Assembly: GCF_028769735.1 (NCBI RefSeq)
Contig: NC_088173.1
Location: 17,176,038-17,240,037 of the forward strand
Direction of reading: 5' to 3'
Length of the DNA stretch: 64,000 bases
DNA from: Zonotrichia leucophrys gambelii
Lineage: Eukaryota > Chordata > Aves > Passeriformes > Passerellidae
Both the position numbers and the translations under genes were made by a program. Numbering within the stretch: the first letter of the stretch is position 1; each line of letters starts with the position of its first letter. The notes under the pieces are model-generated. The model had not been told where the DNA came from, did not search any database, and saw only the letters and a program-made list of their open reading frames with translations. This document shows, piece after piece, positions 14,201 to 27,665 of this stretch.

Positions 14201-16932
14201 ATCCAAAAGACAAAGAATACTGATCATATATATTTTTAATACAGATCATGGATTTTCATTGTATCGCATGTATAACTGAAGTCTTTAAACTTTTACTTTG
14301 CTTTTACTTATACTTCAGACTATTTTGTCTCATGTTTTACTGAGAGAGACTATGCCAACTGAAGATTCAAACCTTTGGGAAGGAAAAACAAAGACAAGTG
14401 TGACCATCCAGAGAATATCATACCTGAAGTGAGGCAACTGAAGGCCCAGAGTGAGCAAGATAAAAGCCCAAGATGGGGAAGGAAGCAAACTTTTCTTGAA
14501 CAGTCAAACCATATGTATAGTTGTAAAGTTCATAATGTCTTTCTGAAGTCTATGCAGCTATTTCTTCAGTTCTGCTATCAATTCAGCACAGGCATGTAAA
14601 GTAAAAGATGGAGGGTTAAAAAAATATTTAAGACATTCTTTCATTTATAAACGGATAGACCTGAAGATTGTTATCCAAGAAGGTCTGGAGAAAAAAAAAA
14701 TCTTCACAGAAATAGGAGAATGGAAACATTAATCTTAAAATGTCAGATCTTTCAAAGCCTTCTAGAAGAATCTTAGCTAGTGCACACTGACACTAACCTG
14801 GTGATCTCATACTCAGTTCAAAAGATTCTGAGCTCAAGTAACTGGAAATCACATCAAGTTTCCAAGTGCACATATATTTGAAAATAACAACAGCAACAAC
14901 AAAAATCCAGGGAACTCAGTTAAGCTAGAGTCAAATTTTGGGATTTAGTATTACCTGTGAGTAAAGGTACAAACCTCTAACTCTGTCGCACTGTCTGCAG
15001 GCATTGGAGCACCCAGCCCTTAATACTGCATCTTCCTTCACAAGCTGCCAGGATGCAGAACCTCTCATAAGTGTTATTTCAGGTTCCTCATATTGCTGTC
15101 ACATGTAGTCATTTCCCAAAATAATCCCTCTCACAGTGTATAAGTACAAAACGGTACGCTCCATAGCAGAAAAGGTGGATTGAGAAAACACATGGCAAAA
15201 AGAAACACCATAAACCTACACCAGAGACAATGCACACCATCGGCTGTGCAAGTTCCCAACTGTCAGTGAGAAGAAATTTCAGAAAAGTTTACAAGGAGTT
15301 CTTGCCAGGTAACAGGATTGGCAAGACCAAAAATCCGCCCCTTTACCCATCTAGATTCCTTTCCCTCTCCTGTTTCACATATATATTGATTTTTAGATAT
15401 GATACACACATGCATACTTGTCAACAGATATTAAATGCACATTTGTTCTGCATTGTAAGATTTTTCTTGGAGACATCTTTTTTATTAAGTTTATGCTAAG
15501 AAGTTAGGCCCAATTTCTTTCTAACACTACTCCCAAGAACAAGATTAAAAGGAAGTTATTTTGAAATCTCAAAGTGTTCATGCTGAAAACAACTTCACAA
15601 GCCAAAAGAAACAATATATTTTGGTTTTGTTGCAGTGTAGTTTTCATTAACTAAGAACTAAATTCCATCGAGTTTTCTATTTGTAGCTGCCTTGAAAAAA
15701 AGGAATGTAAAAATGAGAGCAGACTTTGTAGCACAAAAAAGCCCTTCAGTTACTATATTAGGCCACACGTTTTCCAAATAACTACGTTTTCAGCATAAAA
15801 ACCTAGCATAAAGTCAATCAAATTTTTATCTGCTTCTCTTTCCCCTTATTAGCTACTAAAATAACAGAATATAACTCAGGCAGTCTGTAAGCTTTATATT
15901 TCTTTCTGGTTTCACTATTTCAACACTAATATTCAATACATACAGAGTTAGTTAACTAACCTAACAGAAAACACACCAGTTTTGAATTCTTTTCTTGATG
16001 TATAATGTCAGACTTCTGCATTATTCCATAAAAAACAACACATTACATTGTTAAATTTCAGTTTTGCCTTGAAAGACTCTTACAACTAACACAATCACTC
16101 ATAATGCAAGTCTCTACCAGATGCAAATGCTTTAGGTAAACTGATGCTAGAAATATGAAGTTCACTTATTATTTATTTCCTCACTTTTGAAAAATATATT
16201 TTTAGAAGACTGTGTTGGTAGCTTTGTATTCTAAAATATTTTTCTGTCCTGAGAGGTAACACAGATTTTTTTAAAAAGACCTAGAAACACATCCACATAT
16301 GTCATACACAAATTATTGTGTTCTGTTGTTTTTTTGTTTTCTTTTGCCAATGCAAGTTCATCAGAAATTTCCTTTTATATTCTCCTTTCATCACCCAACA
16401 TCCAAAACATCTATAATTTTCAGAGTAACTTTATTTCATGCAATAAGTAATAAGTCATGAGGTTGGGATGTAGAGAAGTGTCAGAAGATTCCTCCACATT
16501 CCACAATAGTAATATTCCAGTTTCCAGCTGTCACCCGTGTCTGCAACCAGAATGTCAAAAGGTGAAAATGATTTAGAAATCCTGGCTCCCTCATGTGCAC
16601 CTGAAAACCTAATGTTTCCTTTACTGCTGTCATACTTGCTTCCCCTTGTCTCATTCTAAATTAACTGACTGGTACCAAATAAATGTTGACACAATAAATA
16701 GGATAAGGCAGGATGAAAGCAAATTCCCTATATCCCCTGTTGTTTGTAATCACTGGACAAAGACTTAGGTGGAGGAAACTCCTATCACTAAAAACCAAAA
16801 AACCTCAAATAACAAACAAAATTCCAGAAAGCCCACAGCATGCTGTTTATCTCAGCAGAAATTAAGTATTTCTGGTTATTTATAGAAAATCATAGGATAT
16901 TTTACTGATAGATGCCAACAGCATCAGGGGAA

Positions 16933-16961
16933 TTTTTCAAGTCAAAACTTGACTTGAAAAA
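16933..16961. repeat. Perfect 13-bp inverted repeat, 3-nt loop
   Basis: TTTTTCAAGTCAA (16933-16945), the loop AAC, and the exact reverse complement TTGACTTGAAAAA (16949-16961) form a perfect stem-loop. I see no flanking features that would make it a terminator or RNA gene. Confidence 0.85.
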
Positions 16962-19686
16962 CTTTTCTGGATCTCATCTCTTGTACTCCTAACCTACTGA
17001 AAGTAGACATCCTCTCAGAACCCCAACAGAGTATTGGTGTTTACCATTAAACTCTAATTAAGATTATTGTGTTTGGTGAAAAGCAGCAAAAGGCTTATAA
17101 AGAGTTTCATCATGGTCATTTAAAAACACAGTGATGGATTCACAAACAATACAGAGTATCATATTAATTTCAATTGCATCTAATATCACTCAGGAGAACA
17201 GTGAATAAACCTAAATCATTCTGAATTATTGTAGCACAAGTAGCAATAAAATATGACAGATGCTGCAACTGCATTGTAAAAGGCTGTTATATTTTATGTA
17301 ATACTGCAAATCAAAGCTCTGAAGTGATTGCATTAAAATCTTTCAAGCACAGATAAATTCAAGATTTTTATATCTCAGTAGAAAATATACAGCGTTTGCA
17401 TATATCTGCAAGTGTAAATTTCAGTTTGTAAATTCTAGTAAACAAAAAAGAATGGCTAATGATTTATCAGTGTTTACAATGCTAGGTGAGATTAACTGGA
17501 AAACAGTGAAAGATTTTATTAGCACTAAGAAAAAGGGCAGAGCATAATAAATTTATGAAACTCTACACATCTGAACCTATGAATTTTTATAAAGGGTTAC
17601 CTGGATACTGAAAAGAATCTGGAAAAATATTTCCAGAAATGCTGCGTTCTCCCTTTCTCATCAGTTCCTTAAAGTCTAGGGTCAGAATCTTGCAGTGGGA
17701 AGAAAGAAGTCTCATTTAAAGAAGGGGAGAGAGAACATCTCTGTACCAGGTATGTAGGTCAAAATATGTGATCGATTGCTCTCATATACATTCCAGTCTT
17801 CAACACCAAAGAAAGACAAATATTATCCATCCATGTTATCATAAATTCTTACCATTGTACCCAGCCTTCAGTAACAATGTAGGTAGTTTTTCTTTGACTA
17901 CTTGGGGAAAAGGAGATTTTCCTTGGTTTCAAGGCTTAATTTGAGCCATTTTTAATGAGCCATAATTCCTATATAATAACATTGGTAGAAGTATTAGCCT
18001 GGATTTTCTCCCTGTTCATAAAGTCTATACACCGAAATTGTTTTTCCTGTCTATTATTAAGACACTCATGAGTCATCTGCCTTAATAGGCTCACACTTCC
18101 AACTGATAGCTTTTCAAATGCTTCACCAGTCACTGAACATTGAGAAGACTGAGCAAGGATTGATGGTGTAAGCATAAAAGTGCATTAAAATCTCATTTTA
18201 CTGTAGAATTTTTTATTATTTTTCATAATAAAGTTTTGAAATTTGAGAGCACTAAGTGTCAACAAATTTAACATCAGCCATTGAGATGTGGGTAAAACAT
18301 GACTGCTTATAACAATAAATTTGTCTAATCCATGCATGTATTTATTTTTGAGTCTAGCTTTTAGACTAGTGGACTCTACTGAAAGCAGAAAACTGAAAAG
18401 CAATCAATTGTTTTCAGCATCTAGTATACTTCTGCACTTCAACATTCAGGACACAGGACCAAAACTGGCTAAGTAAAAATTCACCTAATCCAGCATTTAT
18501 TCCAAAATGTATGAGATGATACATGGAATTCAATAAAAGCAAATATAAGCCAAATATTTGGCCAGAATGTTTGATTCTTATTGAATACAAAACACTTCAA
18601 AAATTCGGCACAAAAATGCCTTTTGGAAACAGAAGTTTAGAATCCTAATTATTTGCAGGACACTGCTGCTCAGCACAGTCTTACAATGCTGTCGAACAGC
18701 CTACATAATGTTAATATTCAGGCCTTGAACCCAGAAATACCTTGGTGCAATGTATCTGTCTTAAAATGTAATCATACTAAAATTTTGTCAGGAGCAAGAT
18801 CAAGCTCAAGAATTCCTTTTCAGGAAGTGTAGTTTAGAGCCCACATGTAGTTTCCTGAAGTATGTGAGAGTAGGGAAAAAAAATGAATCTTCTGGGGTCT
18901 TTTTGTGGAAAACACAAATGATTTAGTAGAAGTTTATCTCTTAGCAAGATATTTGTACCAGAACATGACAATGTCAGATTGGCATGCATATTACTTTTAA
19001 TAATCCATACCACAGAAGTTTACTGGGCTGCTGTTAGCCACTTTAGGTTATTTTGACAAATATGGATAAAATTAAATACAAATAAAGTCATAGTTCTCCC
19101 CTTTACTGTAAGGCATATCTTTCTTATTTTATGAATAGTGTCAGGGTCAGCAATTGGCAATGCATGATGAGGTTTCTAGGCAGATATTTGTTCCCACAAG
19201 GAGTTACCTGTTACCCTGAAACCATGTAACAAGGAGGAACTGTTTTTATAGAGTTCTTAAATAATAGACCTGAAGGTTCTGTTGAGATAAATAACTAATA
19301 ATAAGTACTTTGAATGCTCTATTAACATTTAATAGGAGAAAATATGTGATTAATTGTATTTCTGTATTTTACTTTCTTCACACAGTTCAAGACCAAACAT
19401 TGCATTGCAATAAATATCACTTACTTGGAAGAAAAAACAAACAAAAAAAAAAACCAGGACAAACAAACAAAACTAAAAAGTGCCCCTCAAAAGGTCAGAT
19501 TGCAGTTGGCAAGACGAAGTTCTCTCAACCTTACTAACATTCAATACAGTAGCCACAAGAGTTAGTCTTGCATGATCACTGCTGCAGGCAATGGCAGCCT
19601 GAAGATTTTCAGCATGAATAAAGTTGCCTGTCCATGTCCACTGGCAGAGTAAACTTTGGTTTTATTAAACTTTTTTAAAACTTTTA

Positions 19687-19709
19687 TTAAGGGAATAAAT
19701 ATCCCTTAA
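19687..19709. repeat. 8-bp perfect inverted repeat, 7-nt loop
   Basis: TTAAGGGA (19687-19694) and TCCCTTAA (19702-19709) flank ATAAATA. It is short enough to be a chance occurrence in AT-rich DNA. Confidence 0.6.
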
Positions 19710-22255
19710 CTTCCTTATTAATTTGTTTAGAAATCTATTCTGTTTAATTTAAAGTAATAGATCTTACATCCAGGTTACAAAATAGATATTATTCTCTTTT
19801 CAGCTCTTTTTAGTTCCACTCATAATGTTAAAACACCCTGAAAGTTAAAATGTTTTATGAACTTTACTATCTGCAGACTGATTTTATGATTCCCTTATTG
19901 GCTACATCCACAATATCTTATGCTTTGGCTCCCTTTGGGATATCTCATAGATTGAGCTGTGATGCCAGCCTTTTCTAGATCTTGAGCCCATGGGGACAGC
20001 ACACATTATCACCTCACAAACGCATGAAGTCACAAGTAAGATCTCTACTTGAATTCCACATGATTCAAAAAGAAGTGTTTAAATGATCTGTTGTTTGTTG
20101 GTTTTGGTTTTTGTTTTTTTATCGAAGGCATTTTATTCTAAGTGGAAGTTGATTACAGGTGTCTTGGCAACAAGCATTTCATTGTGCAGCTGACAGAATT
20201 CTCTATCAAGACAGTGGTATAAACAAACGCCTCATTTACACTGAGATATTGATCTCATCTATTCAATTGTTGTGGAGGATTTTTGTCTAAAAAAAAAGTG
20301 TGTGTTTGCAAATACCCATGCATGCTCCCTTGTGCATAAACACCAATCCCACCAAATTACTTGGTCAATTACCCACCCTCCTTTGATTGACAAAAAATTC
20401 ACTGTTTCCCAAAGCATGTATTTCAATTACTCTGAAAGTAGAAGTATTTCATTCAGCAATACTGATACATTTATTTTGCAATGTCTGGATTCACTTTTGG
20501 AAATTTGTCTTGGCAAATCGCTCTCTGGCAGAACTACATTTAGCTAAGATTGTCTTGGGAAAAGAAGATAACAGAGAAGTACTCAGTATACTTCACATTT
20601 ATAGAAAAACATAAAATAGAATAGAATCTATGTGGAAGGCTGCCATGAGGAGCAGTTTAAGGAAATCAGTACATGCAGCTATCTCCTATTTCAAAGCTTC
20701 CTCTAAAGAAAATTTTTATATTTTTTAAAGACAACTCAAGGCCATAAAAAGACAGTGAAAATGAAGTTGACTTTCCTCTGGCGACATAAAAGGGGGAGAA
20801 GAAAATAAAGATTTTACCCTTGTCATTGTATTCCTTCCAATTATTTCTAGCACTTTTGTTTGAGGCAAGAATTGTCATCAATTTAGGAACAAACTGTAGA
20901 AGCATATTCACTATGACAAAACCACTTAGCTCTTCATAAATCCGAAGACACTTGTATCATTTATAACAGCCTGGATGTTTATTTTTAGAAACATCAAACA
21001 AGTTTGAAAGATTCTAAAAATCAGTGTTTCAAATAAAGTCCAAGAATGTTCCATGTTGTGCCCCTTGTAGGTCCACTTGCTGCTGTAACTCTGTTGGATA
21101 CCAACATAACATATAAATATCCGAAAACAGGAATAGGCTTGTAGGATCATCTAAATCTTATCTCTGTCTAGAGCTGTTACCAAAGTATATAAAAATTAAC
21201 AGTACCTAATTTTTTGAGTAGCAAAGTTAGGTATTAAAATTCTTAGTTGGTATATTTTTTTTATTATCCAATTGTGGATTTAGTAACCTTTCTTACTAAA
21301 GCCAAATGTTCATACCTACCAGCAGTAGAAATTCCCACAAACATTGACAAATAAAGCTATCAAAGACCATTTATGTGTGTGCAAATTGACATGCAAATGA
21401 AAAAATACTCCAATATAAAACACTCAGAATAAGATGAATATTTGCTGAGAAGCATTAACTGAATGCTAATGTTTCTCAAATATAAAAGGATTTTCCAGAG
21501 ACCCCTTACGGAGTAATAAAAACATAATTCAAACAAACAGCTGCATAAAAACTTAACAACTCAGTAAGTTCTTAACATACTTGTGTTGGTAAGTTATTTG
21601 TCACTGTGCACTTAACAATTCTCAAGAGCTTGGAAAAGTTTAGCAGTAGAAATACAAACTATTCCAGCTACCTAGAAATAAGTGTTGCAAAGCAAAACCA
21701 CTAATGACATGAAATATTTCACTGCTGCCAACACAGAAGGGGTTCAGTTTTCAAACAAGGACCAGAACATGAATTATACTTAAGCTCCACTAGACTGAAC
21801 ACAGATTGTATTGAACTCACAGGTTTCTGAAAACTCTGGGTGTTCTGGAATCACATTGCTTTTACAGGTATATTTTCCATCACTCTGAATTTTTCTCAAA
21901 GTACATTCCCAGCTCTCTTACCTCCTCTCCTCCCCAGTCTTTCCTTACACAAAGGGGACTTGAGCCATAATCTTGTAGCTGGTACAAATATACTACGTCA
22001 GAGTTTATGCCTGAATTAAACCAGGAAAATATTAATAGTCCCTGACAAAGTGAGTTTATTGGACTATTTCCTCCAGCTAAACCAACACAAATTCCCCTGA
22101 CATTGGAAGCCTGGAATGTTAGTTCACTTAATATCAGCCTCTTATGTTTAATGTGCCTACAAGAAAAAAGTGGGTTTTGCATATTTCTCTTTATGTGCAC
22201 AGATAACGATAGTCACAATAACAGTATTTGATGTCAAATGAGTAAATTCAGATGC

Positions 22256-22589
22256 CCAAAAGAACAGAGGGGGAGAATCACCTTCCCTGAATACGACACT
22301 TTGTTGTGACACCCAGGATGTTGTTGGCCTTCTGAGATGTGAGTGCACATTGCCTAGTAATATTGAATTTTTCATTGAAAAAAGCACCCACCTCTTGCAC
22401 TTGGTCTTGTGGAACTTCAAGAGGTCCACACAGACTTACCTCTCAAGCCTGTATAGGTCCCTCTGGGTGCCATCCCTTTCTTCCAACATGCTGATGGCAC
22501 CACAGAGCTCTGTGTCATCAGCAAATGTGCTGAGGGTGCACTCAGTCCCATTGTCCATGTTGCCAAAATGTTAAACAGCTCCCATCTGC
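22256..22589 (-). mobile_element. CR1 LINE, antisense, 3'-side part of a split copy
   Basis: The antisense CR1 ORF2 begins at about 22256 (GAGGGGGAGAATCACC, then CCAGGATGTTGTTGGCCTTC) and runs through the reverse-transcriptase region (CTCTGTGTCATCAGCAAATG, GCTGAGGGTGCACTCAGTCC, then ATGTTAAACAG). It stops abruptly at 22589, and the same element resumes at 23114 after a 524-bp insertion. The true CR1 3' end is missing on this side. Confidence 0.88.
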
Positions 22590-23113
22590 TGTGAGGAAAG
22601 GGTTAAAACTGGAAAAGTGGAGAGGAGAATGGTAGATTTGCTCGAGTCACCTTGCAGCTGGGAATGTTGAGGCCTGGAGAATAACTGAGAAACCTCATGT
22701 ATAAACCATGTAATATGCCTACTGCTTGTTATGATCTGTGTGTTTTGAGAAGTGGAATCTCTGTCTAGAGATATCATAGGTGCTTGCAGAGACAGGGAGG
22801 CGCTCTCACAGGCGTGCTTGAGCTCCCTGTGTTGGGAGAGAGACCAAAGCTCAGAGCTCATAAAAAGCACAGGGAGATCCCAGCATGGTGATAAACCCTA
22901 TGTGTGTGGAACCTTGATAAAAGGGTGCAGACTGCAGCCCCACTGTGTTCTGGGATGGACTGAGCCTGACAGGGTCTGTGCTCCTGCTTGTGTGCCTCTG
23001 CCTGGGTGTTGCCCTGGGATCCTCTGGGTAGTGAGGTAATGAAACAAATTTACTCTTGGCATTCTGGCTGTGGCTTTGGGGTTGTTGTGGCTGCCTGCCT
23101 GTGTCGACTCACA
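22590..23113 (+). mobile_element. Putative solo LTR of an endogenous retrovirus, nested in CR1
   Basis: This 524-bp segment interrupts the CR1 element with little or no loss of CR1 sequence. It starts TGTGAG and ends CTCACA, a 6-bp perfect inverted terminal repeat of the TG...CA type that bounds retroviral LTRs. It has a TATA-like CATAAAAAG at about 22859-22867 and a second, GATAAAAG, near 22915. It is more GC-rich than its surroundings and has no internal gag, pol or env sequence, so it reads as a solo LTR left by recombination. I could not find a clear 4-6 bp target duplication; flanking bases have diverged or the edge is off by a few bases. The orientation is inferred from the TATA-like boxes. 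The family is not identified. Confidence 0.68.
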
Positions 23114-24365
23114 CAGTACCTCTGAGGAATGCCACTTGTCACTGCTTTTCACTTGGACATTGAGCTGTTGACCACAAGTCTGAGCACAACCAGCCAATTC
23201 CTTATCCACTGAGTGGTCTGTCCATCAAATCCATATCTCCCCAGACTAGAGACAAGGATGACATGTGGGACAGTGTCAAATGCTTTCCACAAGTTCAGAT
23301 AGATGACATCTGTTGCCTTTCCCTTATCCACGACTGCTATTATTCCATTATAGAAGGTCACCAAATTTGTCAGGAGTGATTTGCCTTTAGAGGAGCCACG
23401 TTAGCTCTCACCAATCACCTCCTTATTTCTGACCATGCCCTAGCATACCTTCCAGGAGGATCCCCACCTCATGCTCTTGTCTAACACTGAGGTGAGACCT
23501 GTATTTTCCTGGATCTTATGGATTCCATCTGTTCCCATGGACACATGCACCTTCGAGGTCCTTAGATGGTCTCAGTGAGCAGTGCTTCATTCTCCCAATC
23601 CTGCTTTCACTTTCTGCAGCTTGGGTGCTGTGGCTTGAACACTTGCTGGTGGAGACCAAGGCAAAAAGCTAATTCACGTCCTTGGCCTCCTCCATGTCTT
23701 GGTGACCAGGACTTCTGTGTCCTTCCTGACAGAATTTTTATTTTCCCTAGTATTTCTCTTATTGCTGATGTACCTAAAGAAACTTTTTTTTGTACCTTGG
23801 ATGTCCTTGGCCAGATTTACTTCTGTCAGTACTTTAGCTTTGCTAATAAGATCCCTGGCTGTTTGGACAATTTCTCTGTATTCCTCTCAGGCTACCTTCC
23901 ACTGATTCCACACTCTAAACGACCTAAATTGTGTTTAAATTTGTGCAGGATCTCCTTGTTCATCCATGCAGGCAACGTGTTGTTCTTCACTGGTTTAGCC
24001 TTTGTAGGGATTGCATATTTATTGAGCCTGGAGGATACAATCCTGGAGTATCGTGCAGATCCCTTGGGCTCGCCTTTGCCTGTCCTTCCTCAGGTCCTGC
24101 TTCCTTTCATTTCAGCACTCCAGTCATAGGAGCCATTCCACAGTGTTTCAATGATGCCAATAAGGTTTTAGCCCTGCAGGCATGGGCATATCTCATTTCT
24201 CCTCTTTATTCCCCATGCTGCATGTGATAGCACAGAGGCATTTAAGCTGGGACACCAGTGAAGCTGCTTTCTGACTGAACTGACCAGAATGCCTTGGTGT
24301 GGTCCTAATGACCTGTGCAAGCTCAACAAGCTCTGCGCACCTCTTGGTGGTTCTGCCATCTAAAA
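23114..24365 (-). mobile_element. CR1 LINE, antisense, RT to endonuclease part, internally deleted
   Basis: This continues the copy interrupted by the LTR. From 23114 it holds antisense reverse-transcriptase sequence; the minus frame 23364-23149 includes [19 protein letters not shown], the LINE RT catalytic-domain region in which CR1 has [15 protein letters not shown] residues. The linker region upstream of RT follows at about 23450-23960. At 24115-24240 it jumps to the start of the apurinic-type endonuclease domain (minus-strand residues near MGNKQEEL in intact CR1 copies, here WGIKRRNEI). Most of the endonuclease coding sequence, roughly 0.8 kb in intact CR1, is missing at about 24030-24115. 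With stops and frame changes, the copy is dead. Confidence 0.85.
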
Positions 24366-27154
24366 CATGAAATTAATTGGTTTCAATTGTATGCCCTACT
24401 GCTTGATTACTCTTATCTGAAGCCCGTGGTCCCTGACTATATATAATCCTCAATATTAACGTTCAGATTACATCCCTTATCTTGCTGCAGGAAAAGTGTG
24501 TTACCATTGCTCCAGTCTGCTGCATTTTAGCAGACTAAATATTTTAAATATCACCTCCTTGATACAATATCAAACGAGATAAAAGGAGGCTATGAGGTGA
24601 GACAGCTCATCTAGCTCTATGGATTGCTGTTATTATTTTTTCCTGAGATTTGTTGTCCCCTTGGTTTTGGGATTTTTTAATTTTTATTTTTGTTTTTAAA
24701 TAGTTAGGTCAGTATTGAAGACAAAGGTGTCTTCATAAAGAAGAGCAAGTCTTCCCAAAGTTTGATCTAATGCAGGTAGTGTAGATACTATTGTCTCTCT
24801 GCTCCCCTTTCCAGACCAGAGGGACACATCACCACCACTTAGCCATAGAGTAGGCTGTGCTGAGGAGAAGGACATCTCATGTTCCTCTTCCAGCTGCCAC
24901 AGATAAAAGCATTGCTCAAATTATGACAGCATATCAAAGATAATTCCCCTTCATGGCAAAGAGGCCCAGGAAGCAACACTACTGCACTGACTCCCATAGG
25001 GGAAAAAAGATCCAATGTATAGTTAAAACTTGCATGTATTTAGGCTATTTTCCTTAATACAGACCAGATCATCCTGAGGCATATTTTTCTCAATCCTAAT
25101 CCACTTCTCCTATATCACCTATTTCTCAACCTTATTGAAAATGTATTTTCAGCTCCTTAGTGCCCTGCCTTTTTGTCATAAGCTTCAAATAGGAGGGAAA
25201 ACGTGAGAAAAGAAGTCTGACACAAGACAGAATTCAGTTCAGTAGGTTTGCTGTTATAAACCTCTCCCTTTATGTGGTTTGTTAAACAGAGCAATTTAAA
25301 CACCTTGCAACATCCTTTTGAGAAATAACTATTAATGCATGTTTTCTCATAAATATTTACAAAGGCAAGACACCATACTTCTGATCCAGTACCATTTAAA
25401 ATATTCACATGGTAAGCAAGTATGTGAGAGGGAGAAAGAAATTAGTATTTACATCTGTTCAAATAAAGACTACAAATCTCTTTTATATTGTGCTGTTCAC
25501 ATAATTTCATGTGTGGCCAAGAGGGAGTTTTGGTCATTACAGTTCAAGTCTAAAATCAGCAATAAATTGCATAGCAGTAGGCAGTATCATCTATGAACCT
25601 GCCTGTGGCTGAGTTACCTCTCTTCAGTAATAACCAACCTCAGTTTAAGGTCACTTGCAAATCTTGGTAGAGAGCTTTGTACGCAAAGACTGTCTGTAGC
25701 TAAAAAACCCAAACAAACAAATCCCTAAACCATGCATAGTATCATAAGTTCTACAAAGCAGATGCACTAAAAATAAGTTATTTACCTTTATCAATCCCCA
25801 CAGCCCTTGTTTTGGGCTAGAACTTGTTTTGGGTTGCATTTATTACTCCAAAATCCCATCAGTTGCAAGGTAGTGCATATTAGGCAGAACCGGTAGCAGG
25901 TTCTGTTACCAAAGCAAATGGGAGAGAAAAAACTCAACACCAACCCCATCTTCCATACACACTTCTTCCCTTGTTTACTATGGACTTCTTTCTTCAGAGC
26001 CTACTCCTTCATAAATATCTGTGATTGTTAACCAACCTTAAGATGACTCAAATGTGTGTGGGAGTATGTCTTTTTTAATTAAATAAGGCTTGCAGTTGCC
26101 AAGCTGCAAAGAAAACTTCTACAGAAAAAGAAAATAATGTTGCAGCAAAACCTTTTTCAGTCTTACTTTCAAAAAGAGCAAAATAATAAAAAAAATTCCA
26201 TGCATCTTCCTTTAGTAAAATTCTAAAATGTTCTTCCATTAATTTCATTAATATCCTTGCAAGTAAAATACTCTGTTTACTTGTTAGACTAGCATCTCTC
26301 AGGGAAAAAACAAAAAGCTTTAAAGCCTGAAAACAAAGGGAAAGCAAAAGCATAGTCACAAGATGCATTTTCACTGGCTGTGAAAGACACTCCAAAATGA
26401 TCTGTCTGGTCATGGAATGAAATTTCCTCTTTGAAATTCATTAAGTCAGACACTATCAGCCCAATCCTGCAATTCTGATTCAGGCAAAACTGTCATTGAC
26501 ATCACTGAAAGCTTTGCCTTCATGAAAAAGCAAGAACAGATTTCAGAACTGGAACCTAGTTGTGTTTCATTTCATTACCATCTTATTTCACAAACAAAAA
26601 CCCCATTAAGATCAGAATGATATTCTAATTTAAAGGAAAAACTGTATATCCACAGAACACAAACCAAGCAGGGTATGAATTGCAGTGGAATTTTATTGTG
26701 GCCTTTATTTTAACTTTCCGTTAGATGTCAGGACTGTGCAAAAATCAACATATATTTTCTTTATGAGTGTTGGCTTCTCTCAAAGTGATTTATGAAAACA
26801 GATCTGCTGCTAGAAGTGCTGTAGGGTAGACCGAAGGTTGTAAGGAAAATGCCAGCACACTAAGGAGACTAAAGAAAAATAGGCAAGAACAAAGCACAAA
26901 ACAAAGCAGTATAGGAATATTTAAGTATTTAATATTTTCTTAAGATATTACAAACTAAAGAAGCTATCCCATTTATGCATTAATAAAAATAAAATTTAAA
27001 AACCAAACATCTATTGCATCAGAGGGACTTTCTTTCAGAACTCTGCTAAATTTGGGAATGCAGACCTTCATTTTTCTCTTGCTTTTCATACAAGACTGGA
27101 ATTTAAATCTCCAAATGTGAGACTTCTCATTGCCTGATCAGAAGTTACATCTTC
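24366..27154. other. Gene-free DNA
   Basis: No exon, RNA gene or recognisable repeat. It is T-rich around 24650-24700. Open frames are short and unconvincing. Confidence 0.55.
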
Positions 27155-27240
27155 TGTTCATAAATGTATAGAATATCTCGAGCTGGTAGGGACCCATAAG
27201 CATCATCAACTCCAACTCTCTCCTCCTCCTCACATTTGGG
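27155..27240 (-). mobile_element. Short CR1 3' end, antisense
   Basis: TATAGAATATCTCGAGCTGG, then TAGGGACCCATAAGCATCAT and CAACTCCAACTC resemble the CR1 terminus read in reverse (tail, TTGGAAGGGACCC-like block, ATCATCGAGTCCAACTC-like block). Only the terminal 85 bp or so can be recognised. Confidence 0.75.
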
Positions 27241-27599
27241 GCTATTTAGGTATTAATAAACTATTAATAAAATATAAGCAATCATTTTAGGACAGAAACT
27301 TCACATTTACTTTTCCTAAATGAATTGTTCCCAGATCAATATAAAGTGCAATACTGTTGAGATACTTAATAACGCTTACAGAGTAAACTCAGAAATGGTT
27401 GTGGCTGTATTTCAAACCTCCTGTGTCTGAAAGCAATCACTATATAACCCTCATTTTTTGTTTAAACTTTGCCTCCAACAGCATTCTCCTAGCCATGAAG
27501 CTACAAATGTCAACAAAGCCATCTGTACCACAAATTAACTTCAACCACATTGGGGAGTCAGAAGAAAATTCCACAAATGCATCTGCCCCAAAAACCTCA

Positions 27600-27665
27600 C
27601 CATGTAGAATCTTAGCATTTTTCGATTAGAAAAGATCTCTAAGGTCATCAGGCACAATCATAGTA
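27600..27665 (-). mobile_element. Possible very short CR1 3' end, antisense
   Basis: GTAGAATCTTAGCATTTTTC, then GATTAGAAAAGATCTCTAAG and GTCATCA follow the CR1 terminal pattern of an AGAATC tail, GGAAAAGACCTCTAAG-like block and GATCATC-like block. The match is short and diverged. Confidence 0.5.

Larger units (their letters stand above)
11206..22255. other. Long gene-free stretch (about 11 kb)
   Basis: I found no coding exon, RNA gene or large mobile element. There are short A/T runs, (GTTT)n at about 12817-12830, and two short hairpins (16933-16961 and 19687-19709, listed separately). Open frames here are all short and without recognisable domains. Unrecognised ancient repeats or conserved non-coding elements could be present; alignment would be needed to see them. 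Confidence 0.5.

Noticed and set aside
19430..19480. A-rich stretch that might be a SINE or retrocopy poly(A) tail
   Set aside because: No tRNA-like or gene-like body upstream and no target duplication, so it is treated as simple A-rich DNA.
23566..24129. A 187-codon plus-strand frame, the longest in the window
   Set aside because: It lies on the antisense strand of a CR1 element and encodes nothing related to CR1 proteins; the open frame is incidental.
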